From assembly GCF_001685355.1 (NCBI RefSeq), contig NZ_CP016438.1, positions 9,920,001 through 9,984,000 of the forward strand: 64,000 nucleotides of DNA, in the 5' to 3' direction. The notes beneath the pieces were generated by a model that was not told where the DNA came from, ran no database searches, and worked only from the letters and a program-made list of their open reading frames with translations. Every line of letters starts with the position of its first letter. The stretch's first letter is position 1. Made by a program: the position numbers and the translations under genes. This DNA comes from Streptomyces lincolnensis. GTDB taxonomy: Bacteria; Actinomycetota; Actinomycetes; Streptomycetales; Streptomycetaceae. Of the stretch, positions 38,364 to 46,670 are shown in pieces.

Positions 38364-39820
38364 TGACCGCAACCCAGCACAAGCCACTTCCCGGCACGAA
38401 GGTCCGCGACGCGGTCGTCGCCGCGGCCGCCGAGATCCTGGGCGCGGACACCGACACGCTGCGCCGCGACGGCCGTCTGCACGCGCTACCGGCCTTCAAC
38501 TCCTTCCGGATGGTCGACATGCTGGAGCAACTGGAGGAACGACTCGGCGTGGAAGCCGATCCGGCACGCCTGACGCCTCAGACCCTGCGCACGGTCGACG
38601 GGCTGTGCCGCCTGTTCGCACACGCCCAGGAGCAGCCCGCCGCGGAACCGCCCCCCGTGTCCCTCGGCGAGCGGCTGAGCCCGGTCCGTTCCGTGGTGCG
38701 CGAGCACGCCGCCGCGACGGACCGGGAAGCCTCCTTCCCCGAAGCCGCGCTGAAGGCGCTCCGCCGCAGCGGCCTGCTGGGACTCCTGGTCCCGAAGGAG
38801 TACGGCGGCCTGGGCGGAACCACTACCGACCTGATCGACGTCGTCGGCGAACTGGCTCGCGAGTGCCTGTCCGTGGCGATGATCTACGTCATGCACTGCC
38901 AGCAGGCGGCGGTGCTCGTGGAGCACGCGGACGACGCACTGCGCGCGGCGCTGCTGCCGCGGGTCGCCGACGGCACGCTGTACCTCGGCTCGGTCACCAC
39001 CGACCCCGGCAACCGGGGACGCCTGCTGTCGGTCTCCTCCGGCCTGCGCGGTGACGACACGACACTGCACGTGGACCGGGACGCACCCGTCGTCACCGGC
39101 GGCACGCACGCCGACGGCTTCCTCATCAGCATGCGGGCCCTCGGGGCAAGTTCACCGGAGAGCCTGACGCTGGTCTACGCCGACCGGGAGCAACTGCGGA
39201 TCACCGTCACCGGGGACTGGAATCCGCTCGGGATGCGGGCCACGCACAGTGTCCCGATGCGCTTGACCGGGGACGTCCCCGCGCGCCAGACGGTCGGCCG
39301 CCCCGGAGGGTTCCGGGACATCGCGCTGGCCACGATGGCGCCCCTGGCCCATCTTGGCTGGGCCGCCTGCTGGCTGGGTGCGGCGGACGGGGCGCTCGCC
39401 CGGGTGGTCCGGCACCTGCGTACCCAGCGCGACCGCGTCGACCTGCACTCCGATCTCCTGCTCCACCGCCTCTCCCGGGTCCGCCAGCGCCTGGACACCG
39501 TGCACGCCCTGATCCGGCACGCCACGCAAGCTCTGCCGGGGGAGCGCCGCGACCTCACCTCCGCGCCGGTCCAGCTGCTGCTCAACACGGTGAAACTGAC
39601 CGCGTCGGAGCAGTGCCCGGCCGCCGTGGACGAACTGGTCCAGCTCATGGGCATGTTCCACGGCTATCTGCGCGACTCGCCCCTGGCGCTGGAACGGACG
39701 CTGCGGGATTTGCGTTCCGCTCCGCTGAACTACAGCAACGACCGGCTGCACGCGGCGGACGGGGCGCTGGTGCTGATGGACCAGGAAGTGCGCCACGCCG
39801 TGTCATCGCGACTCACGTGA
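38363..39820 (+). CDS. ACP - acyl-CoA dehydrogenase fusion protein
   Basis: 485 residues. Residues about 12-88 form a carrier domain whose candidate phosphopantetheine serine is Ser47 in PAFNSFRMVDML (Asn replaces the usual Asp before Ser). Residues about 100-485 are an acyl-CoA dehydrogenase: LGLLVPKEYGGLGG, MIYVMHCQQAAV, middle-domain TGGTHADGF and C-terminal MGMFHGYLRDSPL. The fusion implies that the enzyme oxidises a substrate bound to its own carrier arm. ATGA coupling to the aminotransferase. The C-terminal active-site glutamate cannot be fixed by eye. Confidence 0.82.
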   Translation: MTATQHKPLPGTKVRDAVVAAAAEILGADTDTLRRDGRLHALPAFNSFRMVDMLEQLEERLGVEADPARLTPQTLRTVDGLCRLFAHAQEQPAAEPPPVSLGERLSPVRSVVREHAAATDREASFPEAALKALRRSGLLGLLVPKEYGGLGGTTTDLIDVVGELARECLSVAMIYVMHCQQAAVLVEHADDALRAALLPRVADGTLYLGSVTTDPGNRGRLLSVSSGLRGDDTTLHVDRDAPVVTGGTHADGFLISMRALGASSPESLTLVYADREQLRITVTGDWNPLGMRATHSVPMRLTGDVPARQTVGRPGGFRDIALATMAPLAHLGWAACWLGAADGALARVVRHLRTQRDRVDLHSDLLLHRLSRVRQRLDTVHALIRHATQALPGERRDLTSAPVQLLLNTVKLTASEQCPAAVDELVQLMGMFHGYLRDSPLALERTLRDLRSAPLNYSNDRLHAADGALVLMDQEVRHAVSSRLT

Positions 39821-39914
39821 GCGGCGCTGTCGTAGCCGCGCCCTGACCGGCACGGTCCGAGCCACGATAATCGGGAGGTCGTCCGGTGTCGTTCACTCTC
39901 GAAAGGCTGGACAG

Positions 39915-41045
39915 TTGCCCGAGCGGAACTGGCGGTTATCCATCGCGGTCATGACCCACGAGCGGCGGCGGGGCATGGCCGAGCGGCTGCGGGACGTTCA
40001 CCCGCACCTCGACATCCGTGTCGTCTGCGACAGAGGTCCGCAGGGCGAGCGTGGCTCACTGCGGTCCGCCCGCAGGGCGTGGGCCGTGGCGGCGCCCTGG
40101 GCGACCCATCATCTGGTGCTGCAGGACGATGTCCGGTTGACCGGCAACTTCCTCGACGTCGTGGGCGAGTTGATCGAGCACCGCCCGGACGGTGTGTCCT
40201 CCCTCTTCGTCGAGTGGGGGTCCTGGACCGCCTCCGTGGCGCGTGTCGCGGCGCTCTGCGGGGCGGGCTGGGCCGAGGTCGTCGACAACTACGTGCCGAC
40301 GCAGGCCGTCGTGATGCCGGTGGCCCTCGCGAAGGACGTCAGCGCCTGGTTCGAGGAGGCGCTGGGCAGGGATGAGCCCGATGACGTCACGCTGCGCCGC
40401 TACCTGCGTTCGGCCGGCCTGACCCCGCAGGTCGCCGTGCCCAACGCGGTCGAGCACCGGGACGCTGCCAGCCTGACCGGCAACAGCCGTCACGGCATGC
40501 GCTGTGCCACCTGCTGGACCGCGGGCGCCACCTCCCTGTCCGGGGTCGACCTGCGGCGGTCGGTCACAGGCGTCGACGCGGTTCCCGTGCTGGCCTGGTG
40601 GGGCGAGCCAGGCGCCTACTTCCGGTTCCGCGATCCGACGGCGGACGAGGGCTGGCGCAAGGTGCCGGCCCTGGCGGCGCTCGCGGATCTCGGCTTCGAC
40701 CCGGACCGTGTCCTGCGGCTCGCCGGCGACGCACTGAGCCGGGAGCCCCATGCCGAGCGCGCTCGGCAGCTGATCGGTGAACCCCTGCTGTCGGAACTGT
40801 GGCTCGCGGCGTACGGACTCGGCGTCTGTGCCGCCGCCGCCGGGGCATCCCCGGCGGCGGAAGGCATGGAGACCCGGGTGGGGCGCCGCGCGCTGGGCAC
40901 CATGGCGCTGGGCGCGCTGCGCAACCGCGTACCGCGCCCTCTGTTCGCCACGGCCGCTGCGGTCCTGACGCCGGTGGTGCGCGGCGCCGTCCGCGTGGGA
41001 CTAGGCGTGTCGCCTGTCACCAACGTCCCCGAACAGCACACCTAG
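39915..41045 (+). CDS. Glycosyltransferase-like protein (GT-A fold)
   Basis: 376 residues from TTG 39915 with GAAAGG upstream. The opening WRLSIAVMTHERR and the metal-type motif HLVLQDDVRLTGNF point to a GT-A glycosyltransferase. The C-terminal third (about 300-376) is Ala-rich and hydrophobic and could associate with the membrane. Codon 8 (39936-39938) is TTA, so translation should be bldA-dependent. Acceptor and donor are unknown; it follows the ACP-dehydrogenase fusion by 94 nt and meets the PHP gene tail to tail with a 4-nt overlap. Confidence 0.6.
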   Translation: MPERNWRLSIAVMTHERRRGMAERLRDVHPHLDIRVVCDRGPQGERGSLRSARRAWAVAAPWATHHLVLQDDVRLTGNFLDVVGELIEHRPDGVSSLFVEWGSWTASVARVAALCGAGWAEVVDNYVPTQAVVMPVALAKDVSAWFEEALGRDEPDDVTLRRYLRSAGLTPQVAVPNAVEHRDAASLTGNSRHGMRCATCWTAGATSLSGVDLRRSVTGVDAVPVLAWWGEPGAYFRFRDPTADEGWRKVPALAALADLGFDPDRVLRLAGDALSREPHAERARQLIGEPLLSELWLAAYGLGVCAAAAGASPAAEGMETRVGRRALGTMALGALRNRVPRPLFATAAAVLTPVVRGAVRVGLGVSPVTNVPEQHT

Positions 41046-41980
41046 CCGCCTGACGGCTCACGCACCGTCCGGCGGGGCCAGTCGCCGTCGTCGTCCGGGT
41101 CGGGCAGGGGCACGAGCTCCTGCCCGCCTCCGGTGTCGAACCTCAGCCGGCTGCGGTATCCGGCGGCCCGGGCGTAGCGGACGAGAGTGCGGAACCGGTC
41201 CGCCGCCTGGTCCGGGTAGTGGGCGTCGCTGGCCAAGGTGATCGGCACGCCCGCCTCGTGACACATCCGCAACAGGGTCGGCGCCGGATACGGCTCCATC
41301 GCCTCGTACCGCAGACCCGCGCTGGACACCTCGAACGCCACGCCCCCACGTCGCGCGGCATCGACCACGCGGCGGTACAGGTCGACGGGCTCCTCCTCGC
41401 AGCGGTGACCGAACTTCTTCACCACATCGGGATGGGCCAGCACCTGGACGATGCCGGACTCGGCGAGGTCCGCGACCAGCCGGAAGTAGTCCTCGTACGA
41501 ACGCCGCACCCCGCGGCGCTCGAACTCGTCCGTCATCCCGTCGTGGTCCACGGCCCAGGAGCCGATCCAGTGCACGGACCCGATGAGATAGTCGAACGGG
41601 TACGAGGCGAGGATGTCGAGGATCTTCTCCATCCGGCCCGGCAGGAAGTCGACCTCGAGCCCGAGCAGCACCGGAAGCCCCCGGTCCCGGGCGCCCAGGA
41701 CGGCCTCGGTGTAGCGGTCCAGACGGAGATTCAGCTCGTCGTAGTAGTACCGGCGGGAGCGCTCGGAGAGATCGGCCGACTCACCGGTGTTCCAGAACCC
41801 CGCAGCGACGTGCTCCAGGTCCACGAAGCGGTGCATGTGCTCGGTGAAGCCCACCTCGGTCGCGCCGCGCGACAGGGCCCGGTCCACGTACGCGTCGACG
41901 TGCCCCTTCGGATACACGCCCGGCGGCGGGCTGTCCGGACGGGGCGTGTGCGGATGGAGATGGACGTGGTAGTCACCCAT
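41042..41980 (-). CDS. PHP-domain phosphatase (histidinol-phosphatase-like)
   Basis: 312 residues. Metal-binding HVHLH at residues 5-9, then FTEHMHRF, GLEVDFLPG, LAHPDVVKKFG and SDAHYPD give the full PHP metal-site set. HisJ-type enzymes remove phosphate from histidinol phosphate; in a biosynthetic cluster the substrate could be a phosphorylated sugar, cyclitol or resistance-phosphorylated product. The start at ATG 41980 is fixed by the HVHLH position. It overlaps the MazG-like gene by 8 nt. Confidence 0.87.
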   Translation of the reverse strand: MGDYHVHLHPHTPRPDSPPPGVYPKGHVDAYVDRALSRGATEVGFTEHMHRFVDLEHVAAGFWNTGESADLSERSRRYYYDELNLRLDRYTEAVLGARDRGLPVLLGLEVDFLPGRMEKILDILASYPFDYLIGSVHWIGSWAVDHDGMTDEFERRGVRRSYEDYFRLVADLAESGIVQVLAHPDVVKKFGHRCEEEPVDLYRRVVDAARRGGVAFEVSSAGLRYEAMEPYPAPTLLRMCHEAGVPITLASDAHYPDQAADRFRTLVRYARAAGYRSRLRFDTGGGQELVPLPDPDDDGDWPRRTVREPSGG

Positions 41981-42332
41981 GCCGCTCGGCAGCCCTCCCG
42001 GCGAACCGCGCCTCGTACCGGTCGAGCGTCGCGGCGAACTCGGCGCCCGCGTCCAGCCCTGCCGCGTCCGCGAAACCGAGCAGCGCGAACAGCACGTCGC
42101 CGAACTCCGACCGCACCTGGTCCGAGGGCGGGGCACCGGCGGCCGAGGGCGCGTAACCGCAGTTCTTCAGATACGCGCCGGTCAACTCCCCCAGCTCGGC
42201 GGACGAGTCGAGCAGGGCGACGTGTGCGGTGATCGGCATGTTCGCGCGCCGGCGGAACGCACCGGTCAGCTCCTGGCACTCGGTGAGGGTCGCGCCGGCC
42301 GGCCCTCCGGCGGGAAACGCGTCGCTGATCAT
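41973..42332 (-). CDS. MazG-like nucleotide pyrophosphohydrolase family protein
   Basis: 119 residues. All-alpha MazG/NTP-PPase-like pattern: ALLDSSAELGELTGAYL, then VRSEFGDVLFALLGFADAAG. EExxE-type metal residues are partly visible (SAELGEL, SEFGD). It may remove pyrophosphate from a nucleotide or nucleotide sugar; family members of this size are poorly defined. ATG 42332 follows GAGGT. Coupled to the PHP phosphatase, so the two probably act in sequence on a phosphorylated compound. Confidence 0.65.
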   Translation of the reverse strand: MISDAFPAGGPAGATLTECQELTGAFRRRANMPITAHVALLDSSAELGELTGAYLKNCGYAPSAAGAPPSDQVRSEFGDVLFALLGFADAAGLDAGAEFAATLDRYEARFAGRAAERHG

Positions 42333-42532
42333 CGGTGGTGACCTCGCCTTCGTACGGGAAGGGCATGGCGGAACACGCCGCTCGGCGGCCCGTACATCAG
42401 TACCACGTGGGCCCGGACGCGGTGATCCGAATATGCGAACCGGCTGATCGCGAAGGCCGGGCGACTCGGCGTAGGGCCAGGGGAGAAGGGGCATGGATCG
42501 GGGCGGGACGATGCCGGAGGTAACGGAGTGAC

Positions 42533-43705
42533 ATGAGACTGTTGATGATCGCTTCCAGCTTCCACCCCACCATCGGGGGTGCGGAGACGTATGCGCACGT
42601 GATCTCGGAGGGGCTCGCCGGTCGCGGCCACGACGTCATGCTGGTGACCGACGCGCCGCGGGAGGACCCGGCCGGGCGGGCCGTCGAAGGGGATCCGCGG
42701 GGGGTGACGGTCCGCCGGCTCACCGCGTACCGGGAACTGCTCGCGGACCCCAGCAAGGTGCTGTGGGAGCAGATGACCTTCTCGCTGGCACCGGAACTGG
42801 CCGCCTGCGCCGAGGAGTTGCGACCGGATCTGGTCTTCACCAACACGCTCGACGCCGCCCTGGCCGGCAAGTGGATCGCGGTGGACCGGAACATACCCTG
42901 GGTGGCGACCTTCCATGAGCACGAGCCGGAGGCGCAGCCCCTGGGCAGCGCCCGGCTGCGGGTCGTCCACGATGTCCTGCGCCCCTCGCTCGTGCTGGCC
43001 TGCGCGGAGAACTACGCCGACCGCGCCCGCCGGCACGGATCGGCCGCTGTCACCCGGCTGATACCGCACGGGGTGGACACGGACAGATTCCGCCCGGACC
43101 GGGACACGGGCCAGGTCCGCCGGCACTACGGTTACGGCCCGGACGACCTCGTCGTCGTCTGCGCCGCCCAGCTCAAGCCGCGCAAGGGAATCCTGGAGCT
43201 CGTCCGGGCCTTCTCGCCGGTGCACGCCCGGCTGCCCCGCACCCGGCTGCTGATCGCGGGCGCCGTCAGTTCCTCCTCGGGCGACTATCCGGGAAAGCTG
43301 CGGGAGGAGATCGACCGGCTCGGGCTCGGTGAGGTGGTGCGCATCGACAGCGATGTGACGTACCACCGGATGCCGGACGTGCTGGCCCTGGCCGACGTCG
43401 TCGCCCAGCCCAGCACCGGGGAAGGGCTGAGCCTGGCCATGCTCGAGGCCATGAGCTCCGGACGGCCGCTGGTCACCTGCGACTTTCCGGGCATCGGCGA
43501 ACTGGTACGGGACCGGCGGTCGGCCTTCCTCGTGCCGTCCCCGGATCCCGCCCACCTCGCCGGCGCCCTCGTCGAGCTGCTCTCCGACGAGTCGCTGCGC
43601 GGCCGCACGGGCGAGTTGGCCCGCGAGCAGGTGCTGACGCACTTCACGCTCCAGCGGATGGCCGAACGGACGGAGGAGGCTCTGCTCGCCGCCCTCGACC
43701 GGTAG
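42533..43705 (+). CDS. Family 4 glycosyltransferase
   Basis: 390 residues. GT-B fold with N-terminal HPTIGGAETYAHVISEGLA, middle IPHGVDTDRFRPD, KPRKGILELV and the donor-binding EGLSLAMLEAMSSGRPLV. In 2-deoxystreptamine pathways a GT4 enzyme (NeoM/BtrM) adds N-acetylglucosamine to 2-DOS, but this sequence does not look close to them. I leave donor and acceptor open. Single gene between the PHP/MazG pair and the LLM gene. Confidence 0.87.
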   Translation: MRLLMIASSFHPTIGGAETYAHVISEGLAGRGHDVMLVTDAPREDPAGRAVEGDPRGVTVRRLTAYRELLADPSKVLWEQMTFSLAPELAACAEELRPDLVFTNTLDAALAGKWIAVDRNIPWVATFHEHEPEAQPLGSARLRVVHDVLRPSLVLACAENYADRARRHGSAAVTRLIPHGVDTDRFRPDRDTGQVRRHYGYGPDDLVVVCAAQLKPRKGILELVRAFSPVHARLPRTRLLIAGAVSSSSGDYPGKLREEIDRLGLGEVVRIDSDVTYHRMPDVLALADVVAQPSTGEGLSLAMLEAMSSGRPLVTCDFPGIGELVRDRRSAFLVPSPDPAHLAGALVELLSDESLRGRTGELAREQVLTHFTLQRMAERTEEALLAALDR

Positions 43706-43710
43706 GTGCC

Positions 43711-44697
43711 TCAGCCCCGCAACCGGGCGGGCACCTCGCTCAGCCGCCTCAGCGCTTCGGCGCCGTCGACGGCCGCCACCTGGAGGGCCAGTACGTCGGG
43801 GGCGATCCCGTCGATGATGCCCCGGCACAGCTCCACCACCCGGGAGACGTCGTCGTAGCGGGGGAACCGCTGGAGGACGGCCTCGCGGCCCATCGCGTCG
43901 GCGTCCTCGCGCAGCCGGCGCGGGCTGCCCTCCCGGAGCCGGCGCGGGGTGCGCATACCGCGCCAGGGCCGCAGGGCCTCCCACGCCTCCGCGTCGTCGC
44001 GGGCGAAGACGAGGAAGCAGGTGAGGACGGTCCGCGGCGGCCGGCGGCCGACCGCCGCGGCGGCCTTCCGCGCCACGTCGACCACAGTCCGCCGGGTATG
44101 GCCGACGTCCTTCACCGACGAGATCACGCCGTCCGCCAGCCGCCCGGCGGCCTCGGCCGACCTCGGCCCCGACGCGGCCAGCAGAACGGGGACCGGCCCG
44201 GGGGGCGGACTGTGCAGCCTCATCGGCGACACGGGGTAGTACGGCCCGTCTGAGCTCACCTCGTCGCCCGCCAGCAGCGAATCCATCAGCCGCAGGGCCT
44301 CCTCGGTCCGCGCGAGCCGCTCGCGGTACGGCGGCAGGGGCCCCCTCAGTGGCTGCTCGTTGACGGCCTGTCCCATACCGACGCCCAGCTCGAACCGGCC
44401 GCCGCAGATCCGCCCGACCGTCGCCGCCGCCTGCGCAGTGAGCACCGGATGCATCCGGAACAGCGGGCACACGGCCGCCGTCATCAGCGTCGCCGTCCGT
44501 GTGGACGCGGCCAGCGCGCCCAGGGTCACCCAGCTGAACCCGGCCGCTCCGCCGGCGTCCGTCCAGGGCTGGAGATGATCGGACACCAGGAGTGCGTCGA
44601 AGCCGGCCGATTCGGCGAGTATTCCCTGCTGTATCAGCGCTTCGGGCTGCCATTCCTCGTGCGCCAGAAACCAACCCATTCGAGTATTCGAGCTCAT
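43711..44697 (-). CDS. LLM-class (F420- or FMN-dependent) oxidoreductase
   Basis: 328 residues. Luciferase-like TIM barrel: FLAHEEWQPEALI, LVSDHLQPW, GGRFELGVGMGQAVNE, VPVLLAASGPRSAEAAGRLADGV. The SDHLQPW and GMGQAVNE segments resemble F420-dependent glucose-6-phosphate dehydrogenase-like proteins more than bacterial luciferase. It could oxidise a sugar or cyclitol with F420, or be an FMN monooxygenase served by the flavin reductase at 13679-14188. ATG 44697 follows GAGGAG. Confidence 0.8.
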   Translation of the reverse strand: MSSNTRMGWFLAHEEWQPEALIQQGILAESAGFDALLVSDHLQPWTDAGGAAGFSWVTLGALAASTRTATLMTAAVCPLFRMHPVLTAQAAATVGRICGGRFELGVGMGQAVNEQPLRGPLPPYRERLARTEEALRLMDSLLAGDEVSSDGPYYPVSPMRLHSPPPGPVPVLLAASGPRSAEAAGRLADGVISSVKDVGHTRRTVVDVARKAAAAVGRRPPRTVLTCFLVFARDDAEAWEALRPWRGMRTPRRLREGSPRRLREDADAMGREAVLQRFPRYDDVSRVVELCRGIIDGIAPDVLALQVAAVDGAEALRRLSEVPARLRG

Positions 44698-44766
44698 ACA
44701 TCTCCTCACCGCACGGGCCGTCGCGGCTCACCACCTTGACAGAATGCCCGGGCCGCCCGGAAAGTA

Positions 44767-45666
44767 ATGGGCGTGACTTTACGCTTCGTTTCCGTGGTGG
44801 GCGGCGACATATCTTTGCTGCCCTATTCATTGGGCCATTACCGGGAGCTGGGAGTCGAAAGCTTCCACGTGATACGCCACGTCGAAAGCCGTGCGGACCC
44901 GACGCTGGATCCTTCCGTGGAAGTGATGCGGGAGGCCGGGTACTGCTTCGCCGACGTCTGCGTGGCCCCGTGGCACGAGGATCTCAACGCCGCGCTCATC
45001 CGGAAAGAGATGAGCGCCTGGCCGGACGACTGGTGGATCGTCGCCGACCTCGACGAATTCCATGTCTACGACAGATCGCTCGCCGAGGTCGCCGCCTACT
45101 GCGAGGAGCACGGATTCGACTTCGTGGAAGGCGCCTTTCTCGACCGGGTCAGCGCCGACGGCCGGCTCGCCGGGCCGCTGCCGTACGGCAGGGAGCCGCT
45201 GTGGCGCCAGTATCCGCTGGCCGGCCAGCTCACCGTCGGGCTGCTGGACGGCAGGCCGACCAAGGTGACCCTCGCCCGGGGCACCGTGGAACTCGATCTG
45301 GGCCAGCACTGCGCCTGGACGGGCAGGGGTGTTCCCGCCGAGGAGATCTACGCCCAGGTTCACCACTTCAAGTGGACCGCTTCCGCCGCCACCCGCCTGA
45401 CCAGGCGGGTGGCGGCCTACTCGTCGGGGGAGTGGCGCCTGCTGCACCGGTCGATCGTCGGGGAGTCGCAGCGGTTCCTCGACCACCTCGGGGAGAACGG
45501 CGGCAGGATCGACGTGGGCGACCCCCGTTTCCGCTTCGCGCGCTGTTCCCTGGGCTACGCGGACTACCCCGGCTGGGAGGGTACGGGACCCGCGCTGCGC
45601 CGCCGTTTCCGCGCGTACGACGCCGCCCGCCGGGAGAAACGGCGTACCACCGGGGCCCTGGAATAG
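44767..45666 (+). CDS. Glycosyltransferase family 2/92-like protein (DLDEF motif)
   Basis: 299 residues. The N-terminal GT-A half has LRFVSVVGGDISLLPYSL, ALIRKEMSAWPDDWW and the DXD-like IVADLDEFHVYD; then VEGAFLDRVSADGRLAGPL and a His-rich VHHFKW. A broken sister copy lies at 55356-55593. ATG 44767 or GTG 44773 can start the gene; the sister copy begins at the position of the GTG. Codon 5 (44779-44781) is TTA, and the first ~30 codons use AT-ending codons rarely used by the neighbours, pointing to bldA control and perhaps foreign origin. Confidence 0.7.
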   Translation: MGVTLRFVSVVGGDISLLPYSLGHYRELGVESFHVIRHVESRADPTLDPSVEVMREAGYCFADVCVAPWHEDLNAALIRKEMSAWPDDWWIVADLDEFHVYDRSLAEVAAYCEEHGFDFVEGAFLDRVSADGRLAGPLPYGREPLWRQYPLAGQLTVGLLDGRPTKVTLARGTVELDLGQHCAWTGRGVPAEEIYAQVHHFKWTASAATRLTRRVAAYSSGEWRLLHRSIVGESQRFLDHLGENGGRIDVGDPRFRFARCSLGYADYPGWEGTGPALRRRFRAYDAARREKRRTTGALE

Positions 45667-45725
45667 GGCGGCGACCCGGCGCCGCCGGGCTTCCCCCGGC
45701 ACGGAGTCCGGCAGCGGCACGCCGG

Positions 45726-46616
45726 TCACACCGTCGCCGGGCCACCGTCCCGCCGGAACGGGGCGATGATCTTCCGTACGGCTTCCGCGGCCCCCCAGTC
45801 GTCGTCGTCATGGGCGATGACGCTCAGGAGTTCCCGGAGATGGAACAGGTCCATCCGGTCCCGCCAGCCGCCGTCGATCCCGGTGATCTCCTCGTACAGG
45901 GCGAAGAAGCGGTCCGAGGCGGGCGGGCGCGGGGAGCACCACAGCATGCTGAGGTCGATTTCCGGCCAGTTGTAGGACACGGCGGGGTCGATGAGCACGG
46001 GCGCGCCGTCGGCGGTGGCGACGATGTTCTCCTGCCACAGATCGCCGTGGGTCAGGCACGGGGGCCGGTCCGGCACGAGTTCGGGAAGGGTGGCGCAGAG
46101 CCGTTCCAGAGCCTGCCGCTCCGCGGCGTCGAAGGCCGCCTCGACCAGAGGTTCCGACAGCCAGCGCAGGATGCGCCGCTCCGCGAGGAACGCGTGACCG
46201 TCGCTGTCCCACGTGTTGTCCTGGCGCAGCCGGCCCAGCCAGCCCGGACGGTGCCAGCCGAACCGCTCGGCGGTCGTGGAGGTGTGCAGGGCGGCGACCG
46301 TGTGGGCGAGCCGCTCCCAGAAACGCTCGTCGTCGCGGCGTGGCCGCATCTTCTCCAGCACGAGCAGCCGGGGCGAGGCGCACAGCACCTCCGGCGTGAT
46401 CACCCCGCCGGTTTCGCGGAGCTCCGTCAGGCCGGCGGCTTCGACGGGGAAAATATCCCGGTCCGGCCCGAGAAGCGTTTTCGCGAATATCTGGGAATCG
46501 TCCTGGAGGGTTACCAGACCAGCAATTGCGACCACTCCGCCGGTGGCTTTCTCCACCTCTCTGGCTGCGTATCCCGCTTCCTGGAGACGCTTGATGAGTA
46601 TCTCTTCGTCAGACAC
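45726..46616 (-). CDS. Fructosamine-kinase/APH-family kinase, possible self-resistance
   Basis: 296 residues. Protein-kinase-like fold of the fructosamine kinase group: FAKTLLGPDRDIFPVEAAGL, the catalytic loop CLTHGDLWQENIV and the metal-binding VLIDPAVSYNWPEIDL. Family members phosphorylate sugar hydroxyls, and related APHs inactivate aminoglycosides. In an aminocyclitol cluster it probably phosphorylates the product or an intermediate inside the cell. The PHP phosphatase could remove that phosphate later. GTG 46616 has no clear SD. Lies beside two ABC exporter genes. Confidence 0.8.
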   Translation of the reverse strand: MSDEEILIKRLQEAGYAAREVEKATGGVVAIAGLVTLQDDSQIFAKTLLGPDRDIFPVEAAGLTELRETGGVITPEVLCASPRLLVLEKMRPRRDDERFWERLAHTVAALHTSTTAERFGWHRPGWLGRLRQDNTWDSDGHAFLAERRILRWLSEPLVEAAFDAAERQALERLCATLPELVPDRPPCLTHGDLWQENIVATADGAPVLIDPAVSYNWPEIDLSMLWCSPRPPASDRFFALYEEITGIDGGWRDRMDLFHLRELLSVIAHDDDDWGAAEAVRKIIAPFRRDGGPATV

Positions 46617-46670
46617 CCGGACATCACATCATGTTTTTCCCGGACACACCAGGTTCCCGTTCGGCCACAT

